In this document: one piece after another, positions 34,100 to 44,300 of the stretch
Position numbering within the stretch: position 1 is the stretch's first letter
Layout: the number at the start of each line of letters is the position of its first letter
DNA from: Streptomyces kronopolitis
GTDB lineage: Bacteria > Actinomycetota > Actinomycetes > Streptomycetales > Streptomycetaceae
DNA length: 64,000 nt
Direction of reading: 5' to 3'
Assembly (NCBI RefSeq): GCF_014646275.1
Contig: NZ_BMND01000020.1
Coordinates: 1 to 64,000 of the forward strand
Made by a program: the position numbers and the translations under genes
The notes under the pieces: model-generated
The model's input: only the letters and a program-made list of their open reading frames with translations
Databases searched by the model: none
What the model was told of the DNA's origin: nothing

Positions 34100-34657
34100 A
34101 TGGCGACCAGCGGCGGCAAGGTACTGGACTTCGAAGAGTACGTGCGGACGCGGCAGGAGGCACTGCTGCGGAGCGCCCGGCGCCTGGTACCCGACCCGGT
34201 CGACGCCCAGGACCTGCTGCAGACGGCACTGGTCCGCACCTACGGCCGCTGGGACGGCATCGCGGACAAGTCGCTGGCCGACGCCTACCTCCGCCGCGTC
34301 ATGATCAACACGCGGACCGAGTGGTGGCGGGCGCGCAAGCTGGAGGAGGTGCCCACCGAGCAGCTCCCGGACGCGAGCGTGGACGACGGCACCGAGCAGC
34401 GCGCCGACCGCGCCCTGCTGATGGACATCCTCGGGGTGCTCGCGCCCAAGCAGCGCAGCGTCGTCGTACTGCGCCACTGGGAGCAGATGAGCACGGAGGA
34501 GACCGCGGCGGCGCTCGGCATGTCCACGGGTACCGTGAAGAGCACCCTGCACCGCGCCCTCGCGCGGCTGCGCCAGGAACTGCAGATGCGTGACATCGAC
34601 GCCCGGATGCTGGAGCGCGGCGAGCGGGGGCGGGGGCAGGAGCGGTGCGCGGCCTGA
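34100..34657 (+). CDS. sigE: ECF sigma factor SigE (cell-envelope stress)
   Basis: A 185-aa ECF sigma factor of the SigE type. The sequence after a short MATSGGK start is almost that of the S. coelicolor protein as I remember it (VLDFEEYVRTRQEALLRSARRLVPDPVDAQDLLQTALVRTYGRW, then LAPKQRSVVVLRHWEQMSTEETAAALGMSTGTVKSTLHRALARLRQEL): regions 2 and 4. GGAGG lies 7 bases upstream of ATG 34100. It directs genes for wall synthesis and repair. There is no anti-sigma gene; the level is set by CseBC-controlled transcription. Confidence 0.97.
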   Translation: MATSGGKVLDFEEYVRTRQEALLRSARRLVPDPVDAQDLLQTALVRTYGRWDGIADKSLADAYLRRVMINTRTEWWRARKLEEVPTEQLPDASVDDGTEQRADRALLMDILGVLAPKQRSVVVLRHWEQMSTEETAAALGMSTGTVKSTLHRALARLRQELQMRDIDARMLERGERGRGQERCAA

Positions 34658-34823
34658 CCGGCGGCGCACGGCCCGTGACGCACCGCACCGCGCGGCGCAC
34701 ACGCAGCATCACGGCATTATCGAATAAAGCGGACACATCGGCGGGTGCCTCACGGCTCACGGCTGTACGCGCGACAATCACATCAGGAACAGCAGCGGGA
34801 ACAGCAGCTGTGCGAGCAGCACG

Positions 34824-35492
34824 GTGAGCGGGAGCGGATTGTCCAGGAACAGGTTGACCAGAACGGGGTTGACCAGAGGCGGCGCGGCCACGGCGGGGGT
34901 GGCCGCCGTCGGCCTTTTGCTGGCCGGATGCAACCCCGGCGGCGAGGGCGTGCGCAGCGAGGGGTCGGCCGGCGCCACCCCCGCGCCCAAGGGTGCGGTG
35001 AACACCACCCCCACCCCGACCTCGACCCCCAAGGGCAAGAAGGTCAACGCGGTCCAGCTGCTGCGGGGCGATCCCAGGGTCGGCGCCTATGTGAAGCAGA
35101 GCCTCCACAAGCCGTGCGCCGCCGACGCCTACCCGGTCGAGGTGACGTATGCGTCCCTGACCGGCAGCTCCTCCCCCGATATCATCGTCAACGTCATGAC
35201 CTGCGCGGACTCCGTCGGCATCGGCTCCTACGTCTACCGCCGGCGTGACGGCGCCAAGGGCGGGTACGACGAGGTGTACGCCAATGAGCAGCCCTCGGTG
35301 TACGCCGGGCTCAACAAGGGCGAGCTGGAGGTCTCACGGCAGACCTACACCGCCGGTGACAAGGTGTGCTGCCCTTCCGGGGAGGACGTGACCAGCTACC
35401 GCTGGAAGAACGGCCGCTTCACCAAGCACACCAGCTCGCACACGGACTACAACAAGGCGACGCCGGACGCCGGCACGACATCGGAGGGTTGA
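34824..35492 (+). CDS. cseA: CseA, lipoprotein modulating the SigE signal
   Basis: A 222-aa lipoprotein: signal segment with lipobox LLAGC (about residues 31-35), then a Thr/Pro linker and a soluble domain with five cysteines. In S. coelicolor CseA is an extracytoplasmic lipoprotein that dampens SigE activity. Start is uncertain: GTG 34824 has no ribosome site, while TTG 34839 has GGGAG five bases upstream and gives a shorter signal peptide. The 166-base gap after sigE is where most S. coelicolor sigE transcripts are reported to end (from memory); no strong hairpin is obvious here. Confidence 0.9.
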   Translation: MSGSGLSRNRLTRTGLTRGGAATAGVAAVGLLLAGCNPGGEGVRSEGSAGATPAPKGAVNTTPTPTSTPKGKKVNAVQLLRGDPRVGAYVKQSLHKPCAADAYPVEVTYASLTGSSSPDIIVNVMTCADSVGIGSYVYRRRDGAKGGYDEVYANEQPSVYAGLNKGELEVSRQTYTAGDKVCCPSGEDVTSYRWKNGRFTKHTSSHTDYNKATPDAGTTSEG

Positions 35493-35501
35493 GACCACCG
35501 C

Positions 35502-36212
<711 letters not shown>

Positions 36213-36220
36213 CACCGCCG

Positions 36221-37525
36221 GTGGTCAGGCTGGCCCTGCGGACGGGGCTGAGATGGAAGCTCAGCGCCGCGATCGCGCTCGTGGGAGCGCTGGTCGCGAT
36301 CGCGCTGAGCCTCGTCGTGCACAACGCCGCCCGGCACTCCATGCTCGACAGCAGCCGCGATGACCAGGTCGAGCTGCTCGACCTGACCCAGCGGATCTTC
36401 GAGTCGACCAACCGACTGCAGTTCGGCGCCAAGATCAACGATCCGGAGCTGCCCGAGCCGCTGCGGGACGAGGTCGCCAAGAACAAGCGCGCCACCTACC
36501 TCGACGACTCCGGGGACGCGGCCCCCGACGTGTGGGCCGCCGCCCCGCTCGGCAACGGCCGGGTGCTGTCCGTCCACAAGCGGTCCCCGGACCGCTTCAC
36601 CGTCCTGGACGACCTGGACCAGGCGCTGGTCATCGGGTCGACCGCCGTCGTGGTCGGCGGCTGCGCGCTGGGCGTCCTCGTCGGCGGACGGCTCTCGCAG
36701 CGGCTGCGCAAGGCCGCCGCGGCCGCCGGCAAGCTCGCCGACGGCGACACCTCGGTCCGCATCCGCGACGAGGTCGGCAGCGGGCGGGTGCGCGACGAGA
36801 CCGACGATCTGGCCTGGGCCGTCGACGCCATGTCGGACGCCCTCCAGGAGCGCATCGAGGCCGAGCGGCGGGTCACCGCCGATATCGCCCACGAGCTGCG
36901 CACCCCCGTCACCGGGCTGCTGACCGCGGCCGAGCTGCTGCCGCCCGGCCGCCCCTCCGAGCTGGTCCGCGACCGGGCGCAGGCGCTGCGCACCCTCGTC
37001 GAGGACGTCCTGGAGGTGGCTCGGCTGGACGGCCACGCGGAGCGCGCCGAACTCCAGGACGTGGTGCTCGGCGAGTTCGTCGCGCGCCGGGTGCACGCCC
37101 TCGACCGCGACATCGTCGTCGACATCGCGCGGGACGCCGAGGTCACCACCGACCCGCGCCGCCTGGAGCGGATCCTCGGCAATCTCATCGCCAACGCCGC
37201 CCGGCACGGCAGGCCGCCGATCGAGGTCACCGTCGAGGGCCGGGTGCTGCGGGTCCGCGACCACGGTGCGGGCTTCCCCGAGGCGCTGCTGCGGGAGGGC
37301 CCGAGCCGCTTCCGCACCGGCAGCAGCGACCGGGCCGGCCGCGGGCACGGCCTGGGCCTGACCATCGCGGCCGGCCAGGCCCGCGTCCTGGGCGCCCGCC
37401 TCACCTTCCGCAACGCCGACGCCCTCACCGACGGCTCGACCGGCGCCGTCGCCGTCCTCTGGCTCCCGGAGAACGCGCCCACCAATACGGGCAGCTTCCC
37501 GGTCATCCAGCTTCCCGACCGCTGA
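36221..37525 (+). CDS. cseC: CseC, sensor histidine kinase
   Basis: A 434-aa membrane kinase that senses envelope damage. The first transmembrane helix is at residues 13-34, an outer loop of about 100 residues follows, then a second helix (ALVIGSTAVVVGGCALGVLVGG), HAMP and the HisKA box IAHELRTP with phospho-acceptor H224. ATP-binding N, G1 and G2 motifs follow (ILGNLIANAARHG, VRDHGAGFP, GHGLGLTIAAGQA). GTG 36221 is the chosen start. Confidence 0.96.
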   Translation: MVRLALRTGLRWKLSAAIALVGALVAIALSLVVHNAARHSMLDSSRDDQVELLDLTQRIFESTNRLQFGAKINDPELPEPLRDEVAKNKRATYLDDSGDAAPDVWAAAPLGNGRVLSVHKRSPDRFTVLDDLDQALVIGSTAVVVGGCALGVLVGGRLSQRLRKAAAAAGKLADGDTSVRIRDEVGSGRVRDETDDLAWAVDAMSDALQERIEAERRVTADIAHELRTPVTGLLTAAELLPPGRPSELVRDRAQALRTLVEDVLEVARLDGHAERAELQDVVLGEFVARRVHALDRDIVVDIARDAEVTTDPRRLERILGNLIANAARHGRPPIEVTVEGRVLRVRDHGAGFPEALLREGPSRFRTGSSDRAGRGHGLGLTIAAGQARVLGARLTFRNADALTDGSTGAVAVLWLPENAPTNTGSFPVIQLPDR

Positions 37526-37611
37526 CGGGGGCGGGGCAGCCCTCCGGGTGCCCTCACGCCCGGCGGCCCACGGCGTCCCGTGCCCTGCACGTCACAGCCC
37601 CCCGGAACCGG

Positions 37612-37651
37612 CACAGCGGCCCCCGGCAGTCTCCTGCCGGGGGCCGCTGTG
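37612..37651. terminator. Strong convergent terminator after cseC
   Basis: An 18-bp perfect stem (37612-37629 with 37634-37651), loop TCTC, core CAGCGGCCCCCGGCAG and CTGCCGGGGGCCGCTG. It lies between the cseC and MFS stop codons. Confidence 0.85.
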
Positions 37652-37671
37652 GGCCGAGAACTGGGGCCGGA

Positions 37672-39306
37672 TCAGACGGTCTCCGCCATCGCCATCCGGT
37701 CCACCGGAGCGTCCCCACCCTCCGGGCTCCCGGCAGTCGGGGTCGGGGCGCCGCGCAGCGGCACCTCCTTGAGGAACCACGCCGCGGCGAAGCCCACGAC
37801 GCTGATCAGCGCGCCCCACAGGAAGACGTGGTGGGTGCCGGTCGCCACCGCGTGGTCGTACGCGTCCTTGATCGCCGGCGGGAGCTTGGCCAGCCCCTTC
37901 GGGTCCATCTGGGCCCCGCCGCCGGTCACCTTCGCACCGGCCGCGCCGATCCGCTCGGCCATCGTGGTCTGCACCTGGTGGGTGAAGATCGCGCCGAAGA
38001 TCGCGACGCCGAAGGAGCCGCCGATCGTGCGGAAGAGGGTCGCCGAGGACGAGCCGACGCCCATGTCCTTCATCTCGACGCTGTTCTGCGCGATCAGCAT
38101 CGTGGTCTGCATCAGGAAGCCCATACCGGCGCCGAGCACCGCCATGTAGACGCCCGACGTGAAGCGGGTGGTGCCGGTGTCCATCAGGGACAGCAGCGCC
38201 AGGCCCGCGGTGATCAGACCGCCGCCGACCACGACGAAGATCTTGTACTTGCCGGTCCGGGTGGTCACCCGCCCGGCGAACAGCGACACGGCCATCATCG
38301 CGAGCAGCATCGGCAGCAGCAGCAGACCGGAGTTGGTGGCCGAGGCGTTCTGCACGGTCTGCTGGAACAGCGGCAGGAACGTCATCGACCCGAACATCAC
38401 GAAGCCGACCAGGAAGCCGATCAGGGTGACCAGCGCGAAGTTGCCGTTGCGGAAGATGTGCAGCGGCAGCACCGGCTCGCCGACCTTGCGCTCCACCAGC
38501 ACGAAGAGCGCGAGCGCCACGACGCCGAGCGCCCCGAGCCCGATGATCTGGCCGGACAGCCAGTCGTACTCGGTGCCGCCCCAGGTGGTGATCAGCACCA
38601 GCGAGGTGATGCCCAGGGTGAGCAGCACGGCGCCGGCGTAGTCGATCCGGGTCTGCGACCGCTTCTTCGGCAGGTGCAGCACCGCGGTCACCATGATCAG
38701 CGCGATCGCGCCGAGCGGCAGGTTGATGTAGAAGCTCCAGCGCCAGCCGAGGTGGTCGGTGATGCTGCCGCCGACCAGCGGTCCGCCGATCATCGCGACG
38801 GCCATGACACCAGCCATCATGCCCTGGTACTTGCCGCGCTCCCGCGGCGGAATCAGATCGCCGATGATCGCCATGACGCCGACCATCAGACCGCCCGCGC
38901 CCAGCCCCTGCACGGCGCGGAAGCCGATCAGCTGCCCCATGTCCTGCGCCATGCCGGACAGCGCGGAGCCGATCAGGAAGAGCACGATGGACGACAGGAA
39001 GACGCCCTTGCGTCCGTACATGTCGCCGAGCTTGCCCCAGATCGGCGTCGAGGCCGCGGTCGCGAGCGTGTACGCGGTCACCACCCAGGACAGGTGGTCC
39101 ATCCCGCCCAGTTCACCGACGATCGTCGGCATCGCGGTGCCGACGATCATGTTGTCCAGCATCGCCAGCAGCATCGCGATCATCAGCGCGAAGAGCACCA
39201 CCCGCACGCTGGCCGGCTGCTTGTCCTGCTGTGCGGCGTCCGGTCTTGCCGTCGACGCCGATATCCGTCCGTCCCCCGTCGGGGTCGCAGAGCGCGACTT
39301 CCCCAT
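37672..39306 (-). CDS. MFS multidrug efflux pump, DHA2 (14-helix) family
   Basis: A 544-aa EmrB/QacA-type drug:H+ antiporter with about 14 helices. Motif A (GKLGDMYGRKGVFLSS) and motif C (GGPLVGGSITDHLGWRWSFYINLPLGA) are intact, and LDNMIVGTAMPTIVGELGG is the motif D1 type. ATG 39306 has GGGAG about 7 bases upstream. It is divergent from a TetR gene and shares a control region with two operator-like sites, so it is likely a substrate-inducible pump. It converges with cseC. Confidence 0.95.
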   Translation of the reverse strand: MGKSRSATPTGDGRISASTARPDAAQQDKQPASVRVVLFALMIAMLLAMLDNMIVGTAMPTIVGELGGMDHLSWVVTAYTLATAASTPIWGKLGDMYGRKGVFLSSIVLFLIGSALSGMAQDMGQLIGFRAVQGLGAGGLMVGVMAIIGDLIPPRERGKYQGMMAGVMAVAMIGGPLVGGSITDHLGWRWSFYINLPLGAIALIMVTAVLHLPKKRSQTRIDYAGAVLLTLGITSLVLITTWGGTEYDWLSGQIIGLGALGVVALALFVLVERKVGEPVLPLHIFRNGNFALVTLIGFLVGFVMFGSMTFLPLFQQTVQNASATNSGLLLLPMLLAMMAVSLFAGRVTTRTGKYKIFVVVGGGLITAGLALLSLMDTGTTRFTSGVYMAVLGAGMGFLMQTTMLIAQNSVEMKDMGVGSSSATLFRTIGGSFGVAIFGAIFTHQVQTTMAERIGAAGAKVTGGGAQMDPKGLAKLPPAIKDAYDHAVATGTHHVFLWGALISVVGFAAAWFLKEVPLRGAPTPTAGSPEGGDAPVDRMAMAETV

Positions 39307-39317
39307 TACTCACTCCC

Positions 39318-39389
39318 ACTTACTTGCCGCCCGGCTAGTTCAGTACAGTGAAGAAGGTAGGCGACGAACTTGCCGGGCGTCAAGTAAGT
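39318..39389. promoter_or_regulatory. Divergent TetR/MFS control region with two operators
   Basis: ACTTACTTGCCGCCCGGC (39318-39335) is the reverse complement, 17 of 18 bases, of 39371-39388, about 35 bases apart. Each arm holds a palindromic half, ACTTG-N8-CTAGT (39322-39339) and ACTTG-N8-CAAGT (39369-39386). A minus-strand promoter, TTGACG then TACCTT with 18 bases between, overlaps the second site; a plus-strand -10 TACAGT (39344-39349) lies between them. Confidence 0.65.
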
Positions 39390-39447
39390 TTCTCTCGGAC
39401 CCGGCCGGGAAGCCCTCTGACCAGTACCGACGACGCAGGAGAACACC

Positions 39448-40059
39448 ATGAGCACACAAGGGCGCAGGGGGAACACCCACCAGCGCATTCAGGACGTCGC
39501 TCTGGAGCTGTTCTCCGAACAGGGCTACGAGAAGACCTCGCTGCGCGAGATCGCGGAGAAGCTGGAGGTCACGAAGGCGGCGCTGTACTACCACTTCAAG
39601 ACCAAGGAAGACATCGTCATCAGCCTGTTCCAGGACCTGACCAGGCCGATCGACGACCTGATCGCCTGGGCCGGGGAGCAGCCGCGCACCCTGGAGACCA
39701 AGCAGGAGGTCATCCGCCGCTACAGCGAGGCGCTGCGGTCGGCCGAGCCGCTCTTCCGTTTCATGCAGGAGAACCAGGCCGCGGTGCGCGAGCTGAGCAT
39801 CGGCGAGCGCTTCAAGGAGCGGATGCTGACGCTCTGCGACCTCCTGAAGGAGCCCGACTCGCAGCTGGCGGATCAGGTGCGCTGCGTCACGGCGCTGTTC
39901 TCGATGCACGCGGGCATGTTCGCGATGCAGCACGTGGAGGGCGACCCCGAGGAGAAGCGCAAGGCCATCCTCGAGGTCGCCACAGAACTGGTCACGGCGG
40001 CAAACCCGCCGAGCCGCCGGCCAGCCCGGCCGGACTCAGCTCAGACGGCGTCGCCGTGA
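39448..40059 (+). CDS. TetR-family repressor of the MFS pump
   Basis: A 203-aa regulator. The helix-turn-helix is at about residues 10-55 (IQDVALELFSEQGYEKTSLREIAEKLEVTKAALYYHFKTKEDI). The C-terminal ligand domain is alpha-helical. AGGAG lies just upstream of ATG 39448. Divergence from the MFS gene with paired inverted repeats in between is the classical arrangement of a repressor controlling its pump and itself. Effector unknown. Confidence 0.92.
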   Translation: MSTQGRRGNTHQRIQDVALELFSEQGYEKTSLREIAEKLEVTKAALYYHFKTKEDIVISLFQDLTRPIDDLIAWAGEQPRTLETKQEVIRRYSEALRSAEPLFRFMQENQAAVRELSIGERFKERMLTLCDLLKEPDSQLADQVRCVTALFSMHAGMFAMQHVEGDPEEKRKAILEVATELVTAANPPSRRPARPDSAQTASP

Positions 40060-40712
40060 GCCCGCAGGAATCCGGTCGGCTCGATGCCCGTCCCGTAGTC
40101 GGGACCGGTGCGGACCTCGAAGTGCAGGTGGGGACCGGTGGAGTTACCCGTGCTGCCGGACAGACCGATGTTCTGGCCGGTGCCGACCTGCTGGCCGACC
40201 TGCACCTGTATCTGTGACAGGTGGGCGTACTGGGTGTACGTGCCGTTCTCGTGCTGGATCACGATGGCGTTGCCGTAGGCCGGGCCGTCGCCGCCGCCAT
40301 TGGGGCCGGCCTTGACGACGGTGCCCTTGTGGACCGCCTTGACCTGGGTGCCGGTCGGCACGACGAAGTCCTGACCACTGTGCTTGTGCGACCAGTGGCT
40401 GCCGGCGATGCCGAAGGGCTCGCCCAGGGTGTACTTGTCGACCGGCTTGACCCAGGCGTCGGCCTTCTTGGCCGCGTCCTTCTTCGCCTTGGCCGCGGCG
40501 GCCTTGGTGTCGGCGGCGGACTTGGCCTGCGCGTCGGCCTGCGCGGTGACGGTCGAACCGACGCCCGAGGTGAGGTGCTGCAGACCCGCGTCGGCGGCGG
40601 TGGCGATACCGGCACCGAGTGCGGCGGTCACACCGACACCGGCGGCCACGACGGCGACGCGATTGCGGAGCGCGAACTTCTTCGAATTGCGGAGAGCGGT
40701 GAACTTGGACAT
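40041..40712 (-). CDS. Secreted M23-family peptidoglycan endopeptidase
   Basis: A 223-aa exported protein. Residues 1-40 form a long signal peptide (RNSKKFALRNRVAVVAAGVGVTAALGAGIATAADA), then an Ala/Lys-rich helical segment, then the LytM catalytic domain: metal ligands in SHKHSGQDF and HLHFEV, with GNAIVIQHENGTYTQYAHLSQ between. It cleaves cross-links in peptidoglycan. ATG 40712 has GGAGG about 10 bases upstream. M23 genes are often part of envelope-stress or c-di-AMP control; I found no clear SigE promoter or riboswitch. It overlaps the convergent TetR gene by 19 bases. Confidence 0.94.
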   Translation of the reverse strand: MSKFTALRNSKKFALRNRVAVVAAGVGVTAALGAGIATAADAGLQHLTSGVGSTVTAQADAQAKSAADTKAAAAKAKKDAAKKADAWVKPVDKYTLGEPFGIAGSHWSHKHSGQDFVVPTGTQVKAVHKGTVVKAGPNGGGDGPAYGNAIVIQHENGTYTQYAHLSQIQVQVGQQVGTGQNIGLSGSTGNSTGPHLHFEVRTGPDYGTGIEPTGFLRAHGDAV

Positions 40713-41117
40713 GCGGGTTTTCCCTCCAGAGAATTTGATTGGCTTCCCGGCTGCGGACCGGGATTGCCATTCCTTGGTAACCCGCCTGCGCCGCCCCGCC
40801 AAGGGGCCTTTCTACTAACCGGGCCCGTACCGAAGGCCGGTCGAATCCCGCTCTTGACCCCGCGCCCGAACACCGCACGAAACCACCAAATTAGGACATC
40901 TCGGATACGGCCGAGGCCTCACACGACCCGTCTGAGCTGGCCCTTTACCCCTTCATTGCACGGGCGACCCCCAACCCCACCCCCACCTCGCCCTCCCCTC
41001 GCACCCGCGCCCGCCGAACCCCCCGAAGCACCGCCCCCGGCATCCCCTAATACTTTTAGTAGGGCCCACATCGCCTGTGCGCCATGTCACCGATAGGCAA
41101 GATCAAATGCCTTTCGG

Positions 41118-41160
41118 CTGTGACCTGGGCTACTCGAAATGCTGTGACGCGGGTTACTCG
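41118..41160. repeat. 19-bp direct repeat pair upstream of the NACHT gene
   Basis: CTGTGACCTGGGCTACTCG (41118-41136) and CTGTGACGCGGGTTACTCG (41142-41160) match at 16 of 19 bases, period 24. Direct repeats at about two helical turns suggest a regulator site. Confidence 0.5.
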
Positions 41161-41313
41161 CGACCCGCCGGAAAGCAATTCACCCGGCAATACGGAGACG
41201 AATTCCGTGACCGGCGCCACAGCTTTCCGCCCCGCGCCGCCGCACCCCGCACCGGCACCTGGCCGAACCCCGCCCCGCCGCCCCCGCGGCCGCCCTAGCC
41301 TGACCGGACGGGA

Positions 41314-41349
41314 GACAGCACCGGCCACGGACGACAGCACCGGCCACGG
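41314..41349. repeat. 17-bp tandem repeat in the NACHT leader
   Basis: GACAGCACCGGCCACGG occurs exactly at 41314-41330 and 41333-41349, ending just before the ribosome-binding GGGGGAGGG. Confidence 0.7.
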
Positions 41350-41367
41350 GGGAGGGCGGACCGCACG

Positions 41368-44300
41368 ATGGACCCGTCAGCACTGGGTGTCCGACTCGCC
41401 TCCGGCGTGGTCGCACCCCTCGTCAGGAAGCTCTTCGTCAAGGAGGGGCCGGGCGCCGGCCTGGTGGCGAAGCCGGTCCGGATCTCCGGGCTGGTCAGCT
41501 TCACCGGCGAGCGGCGCACCCTCTCCGACCAGGACCTGCACAGGATCGCGGCCGAGCTGGTGGCCCGGGCCGTCCGCGCCGCCGGGCCCGGCGAGCGCCC
41601 CGTGGCCGCGGACGAGGAGCAGGCGGTGGCCGAGGCCCTGGCCACCACGCTGCGCGGCCTCGGCACCCTCGACATGGACGACGTCCAGGCCGTCCGCCTG
41701 GGCGCCACCGCCCTCGCCGAGCGCCTGGAGGCGGCGAGCCCGCAGGCCGTCCGCGGCCTCTCCCGGGACGGCGCGCTGCTGCACGGCACCCTGCTCGGCA
41801 CGGCCTGCCTGCACATCGTGCACTTCTTCACCCAGCGGTCGGCCTTCGTGGCCCGCACCCTGGTCGAGCAGAGCAGAAGCCTGGACAGCCTGATCACGCT
41901 CATCGACGAGTTCCTCGCCCGGCACCCGTCCCCGCGGTCCGCGGACGCCGCCTTCGAGCGCGGCTACCTGACCTACGTCGCCCGCAAGCACGGCCGCCTC
42001 ACCATCTACGGCATCGACCTCGCCCACTCACCGGACCGCTGGCCGCTCGACGCGGCGTATCTGAGCCTGGAGGCGACCGCGCCCCCGGCCTCCGAGGCAC
42101 CCCGAGGCACCCCCTGGGGCGAGGAGTACGGCCCCCGCACCGGCCCGGCCGCCCCGCTCCCCGTCCCCGCCGACCAGGCCCTGGCCGGGCGCGACCGGGT
42201 CCTGCTGCGCGGCGTCGCCGGCTCCGGCAAGAGCACCCTCGTCCAGTGGCTGGCCGTCTCCTGCACCAAGGCTCCCGGCGCGGCGGCCCCGGCCCACCTC
42301 TGCGGCCGCGTCCCGTTCGTCCTGCCCCTGCGCACCCTCACCCGTGAGGGCGCGGCCCTGCCCGCCCCCGGCCGCTTCCTCGAAGCCGTCGGCTGCCCGG
42401 TCGCCGGATCGCAGCCGGCCGGCTGGGCGGACCGCGTACTGGCCTCCGGCCGGGCGCTCCTGCTGGTCGACGGCGTGGACGAGATCCCCGAGCGGGAGCG
42501 CGAGCTGACCCGCCGCTGGCTGCGCGACCTGCTCGACGCCTTCCCGGGCAACCTGTGGATGGTCACCTCCCGCCCCTCCGCCGTACGCGACGACTGGCTC
42601 GCCTCCGACGGCTTCGGCGAGCTGACGCTCTCCCCCATGAGCCGCACCGAGGTCGCCGCCTTCATCGGCCGCTGGCACGCCGCGGCCCGCTGCGACGCCG
42701 ACGACCCCGAGCGCCTCGACGCCTACGAGCAGTCCCTGCTCTCCGCCGTCCACACCAAGCAGGACCTCGCCCGGCTCGCCACCAACCCCCTCATGTGCGG
42801 CCTGATCTGCGCCCTGCACCGCGACCGCCGCGGCTATCTGCCCACCGGCCGCAAGGAGCTGTACGACGCGGCCCTGGGCATGCTGCTCTCCCGCCGCGAC
42901 CGGGAACGCGACATGGGCGCCCCCACGGGCATCGAGCTGAGCGACGAGCCGCAGATCCAGCTCCTCCAGCGGCTCGCCTACTGGCTGATCCGCAACGGCC
43001 GTACCGAACTCGACCGGGAGCGGGCGGAGCGGATCGTCGGCGAGGCGCTGCCGGCCGTGCCCACCGCGGCCGCCCAGGGCGACGCGGCGGCGGTTTTCCG
43101 CCATCTGCTGCTGCGCAGCGGTCTGCTCCGCGAACCGGCCCCCGGCTCGGTCGACTTCGTCCACCGGACCTTCCAGGACTACCTCGGCGCCAAGGCCGCC
43201 GTCGAGGACGGGGACATCGGGCTGCTGGTGGCCCACGCCGGGGACTCCCAGTGGGAGGACGTGATCCGGATGGCGGTGGCCCACGCGCGCCCGCGCGAAC
43301 GGGCGCAGATCCTCGGCGAATTGCTGGCCGCGGGCGACCGCCTGACCGATGACGCCGCCCGCCTGCGCATCCATCTGCTCGCGATGGCCTGCCTGGAGCA
43401 CGCCACGGAGCTGAACCCGCAGGTACGCGAGGAGGTGCACACCCGCGCCCGGGCGATCCTGCCGCCCCGCACCCGCGAGGAGTCCCGGCTGCTCGCCGCG
43501 GTGGGCCCCCTGGTCCTGGAACTCCTACCGGGCCCGGAGGGCCTGGCGGACGACGAGGCCCAAGAGGTCGTGGCCACGGCCGCCCTCATCGGCTCGGACG
43601 CGGCACTGGAGGTCATGAAAGGGTTCCGTCACCAACATTCCGCTAGTGCCGACCATCAACTCGCCCTCTCATGGTCGCTCTTCGATACGGACCGGTACGC
43701 CCGAGAGTTCATTCAGCACCTGCGCAGCAGCGTCTTCGTCCCCGCCGCCTCCCGTTCCGAGCTGCACGCGCTCAAGGCGCTCGGCGGCCGCCCCCGTATC
43801 ACCGTTCAGGGTCCCTTCACCGCTCGTGAACTCCTGGACGGATTGGTGCCGGAGCTGGTCAAAGGCCTGAGCCTCGATGAGAACCCTGAGATCAGCGACC
43901 TCGAATTCCTCCAGGAGTTCCCGGCTCTGGAGTGGCTGTCGCTCTGGGACTGTCCCGCGGTCGAAAGCGTCGCGCCCCTGAGAGACCTTCCCCTTCGCTC
44001 GCTCGGCATCACCGGACCACTCGGCAAGATTCAGCCGACTCCGGGCGGGCTCTCTCGCCTGCACCACATAAGTCGACTGGTGCTCAACACTCAGCTCCCA
44101 CCCCGTGGCTTGGCCGCGCTCCCTGCCGACGCACGGTTACTACACCTGACTCTCAGTCAACCGCTGGGCGACGCATTCGCCGGCCTGGCCCGCTGGCCCG
44201 GCTTGCGCAGCATTCAGCTGCGGTGCCTCACCGATGGCTTCGGCGAACAGCAGTGGGGCGAACTGACCACCCTCGCCTCGCTGGAAATGCTTGGCTTCGG

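Larger units (their letters stand above)
40713..41367. other. Intergenic region upstream of the M23 and NACHT genes
   Basis: 655 bases between divergent genes, less GC-rich than the neighbours at 40830-40930 and 41040-41170. It holds two direct repeat pairs (41118-41160 and 41314-41349, listed separately) and a candidate -10 TAGCCT (41296-41301) for the NACHT gene. No gene is supported. Confidence 0.55.

Noticed and set aside
40713..40930. c-di-AMP (ydaO) riboswitch upstream of the M23 gene
   Set aside because: Such riboswitches precede wall-hydrolase genes in Streptomyces and disA is present, but the conserved ydaO core sequences could not be matched in the leader.
40950..41090. Hairpin around CCTAATACTTTTAGTAGG as a terminator
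   Set aside because: Arms pair with a mismatch and it lies between divergent genes, so a terminator is not expected.
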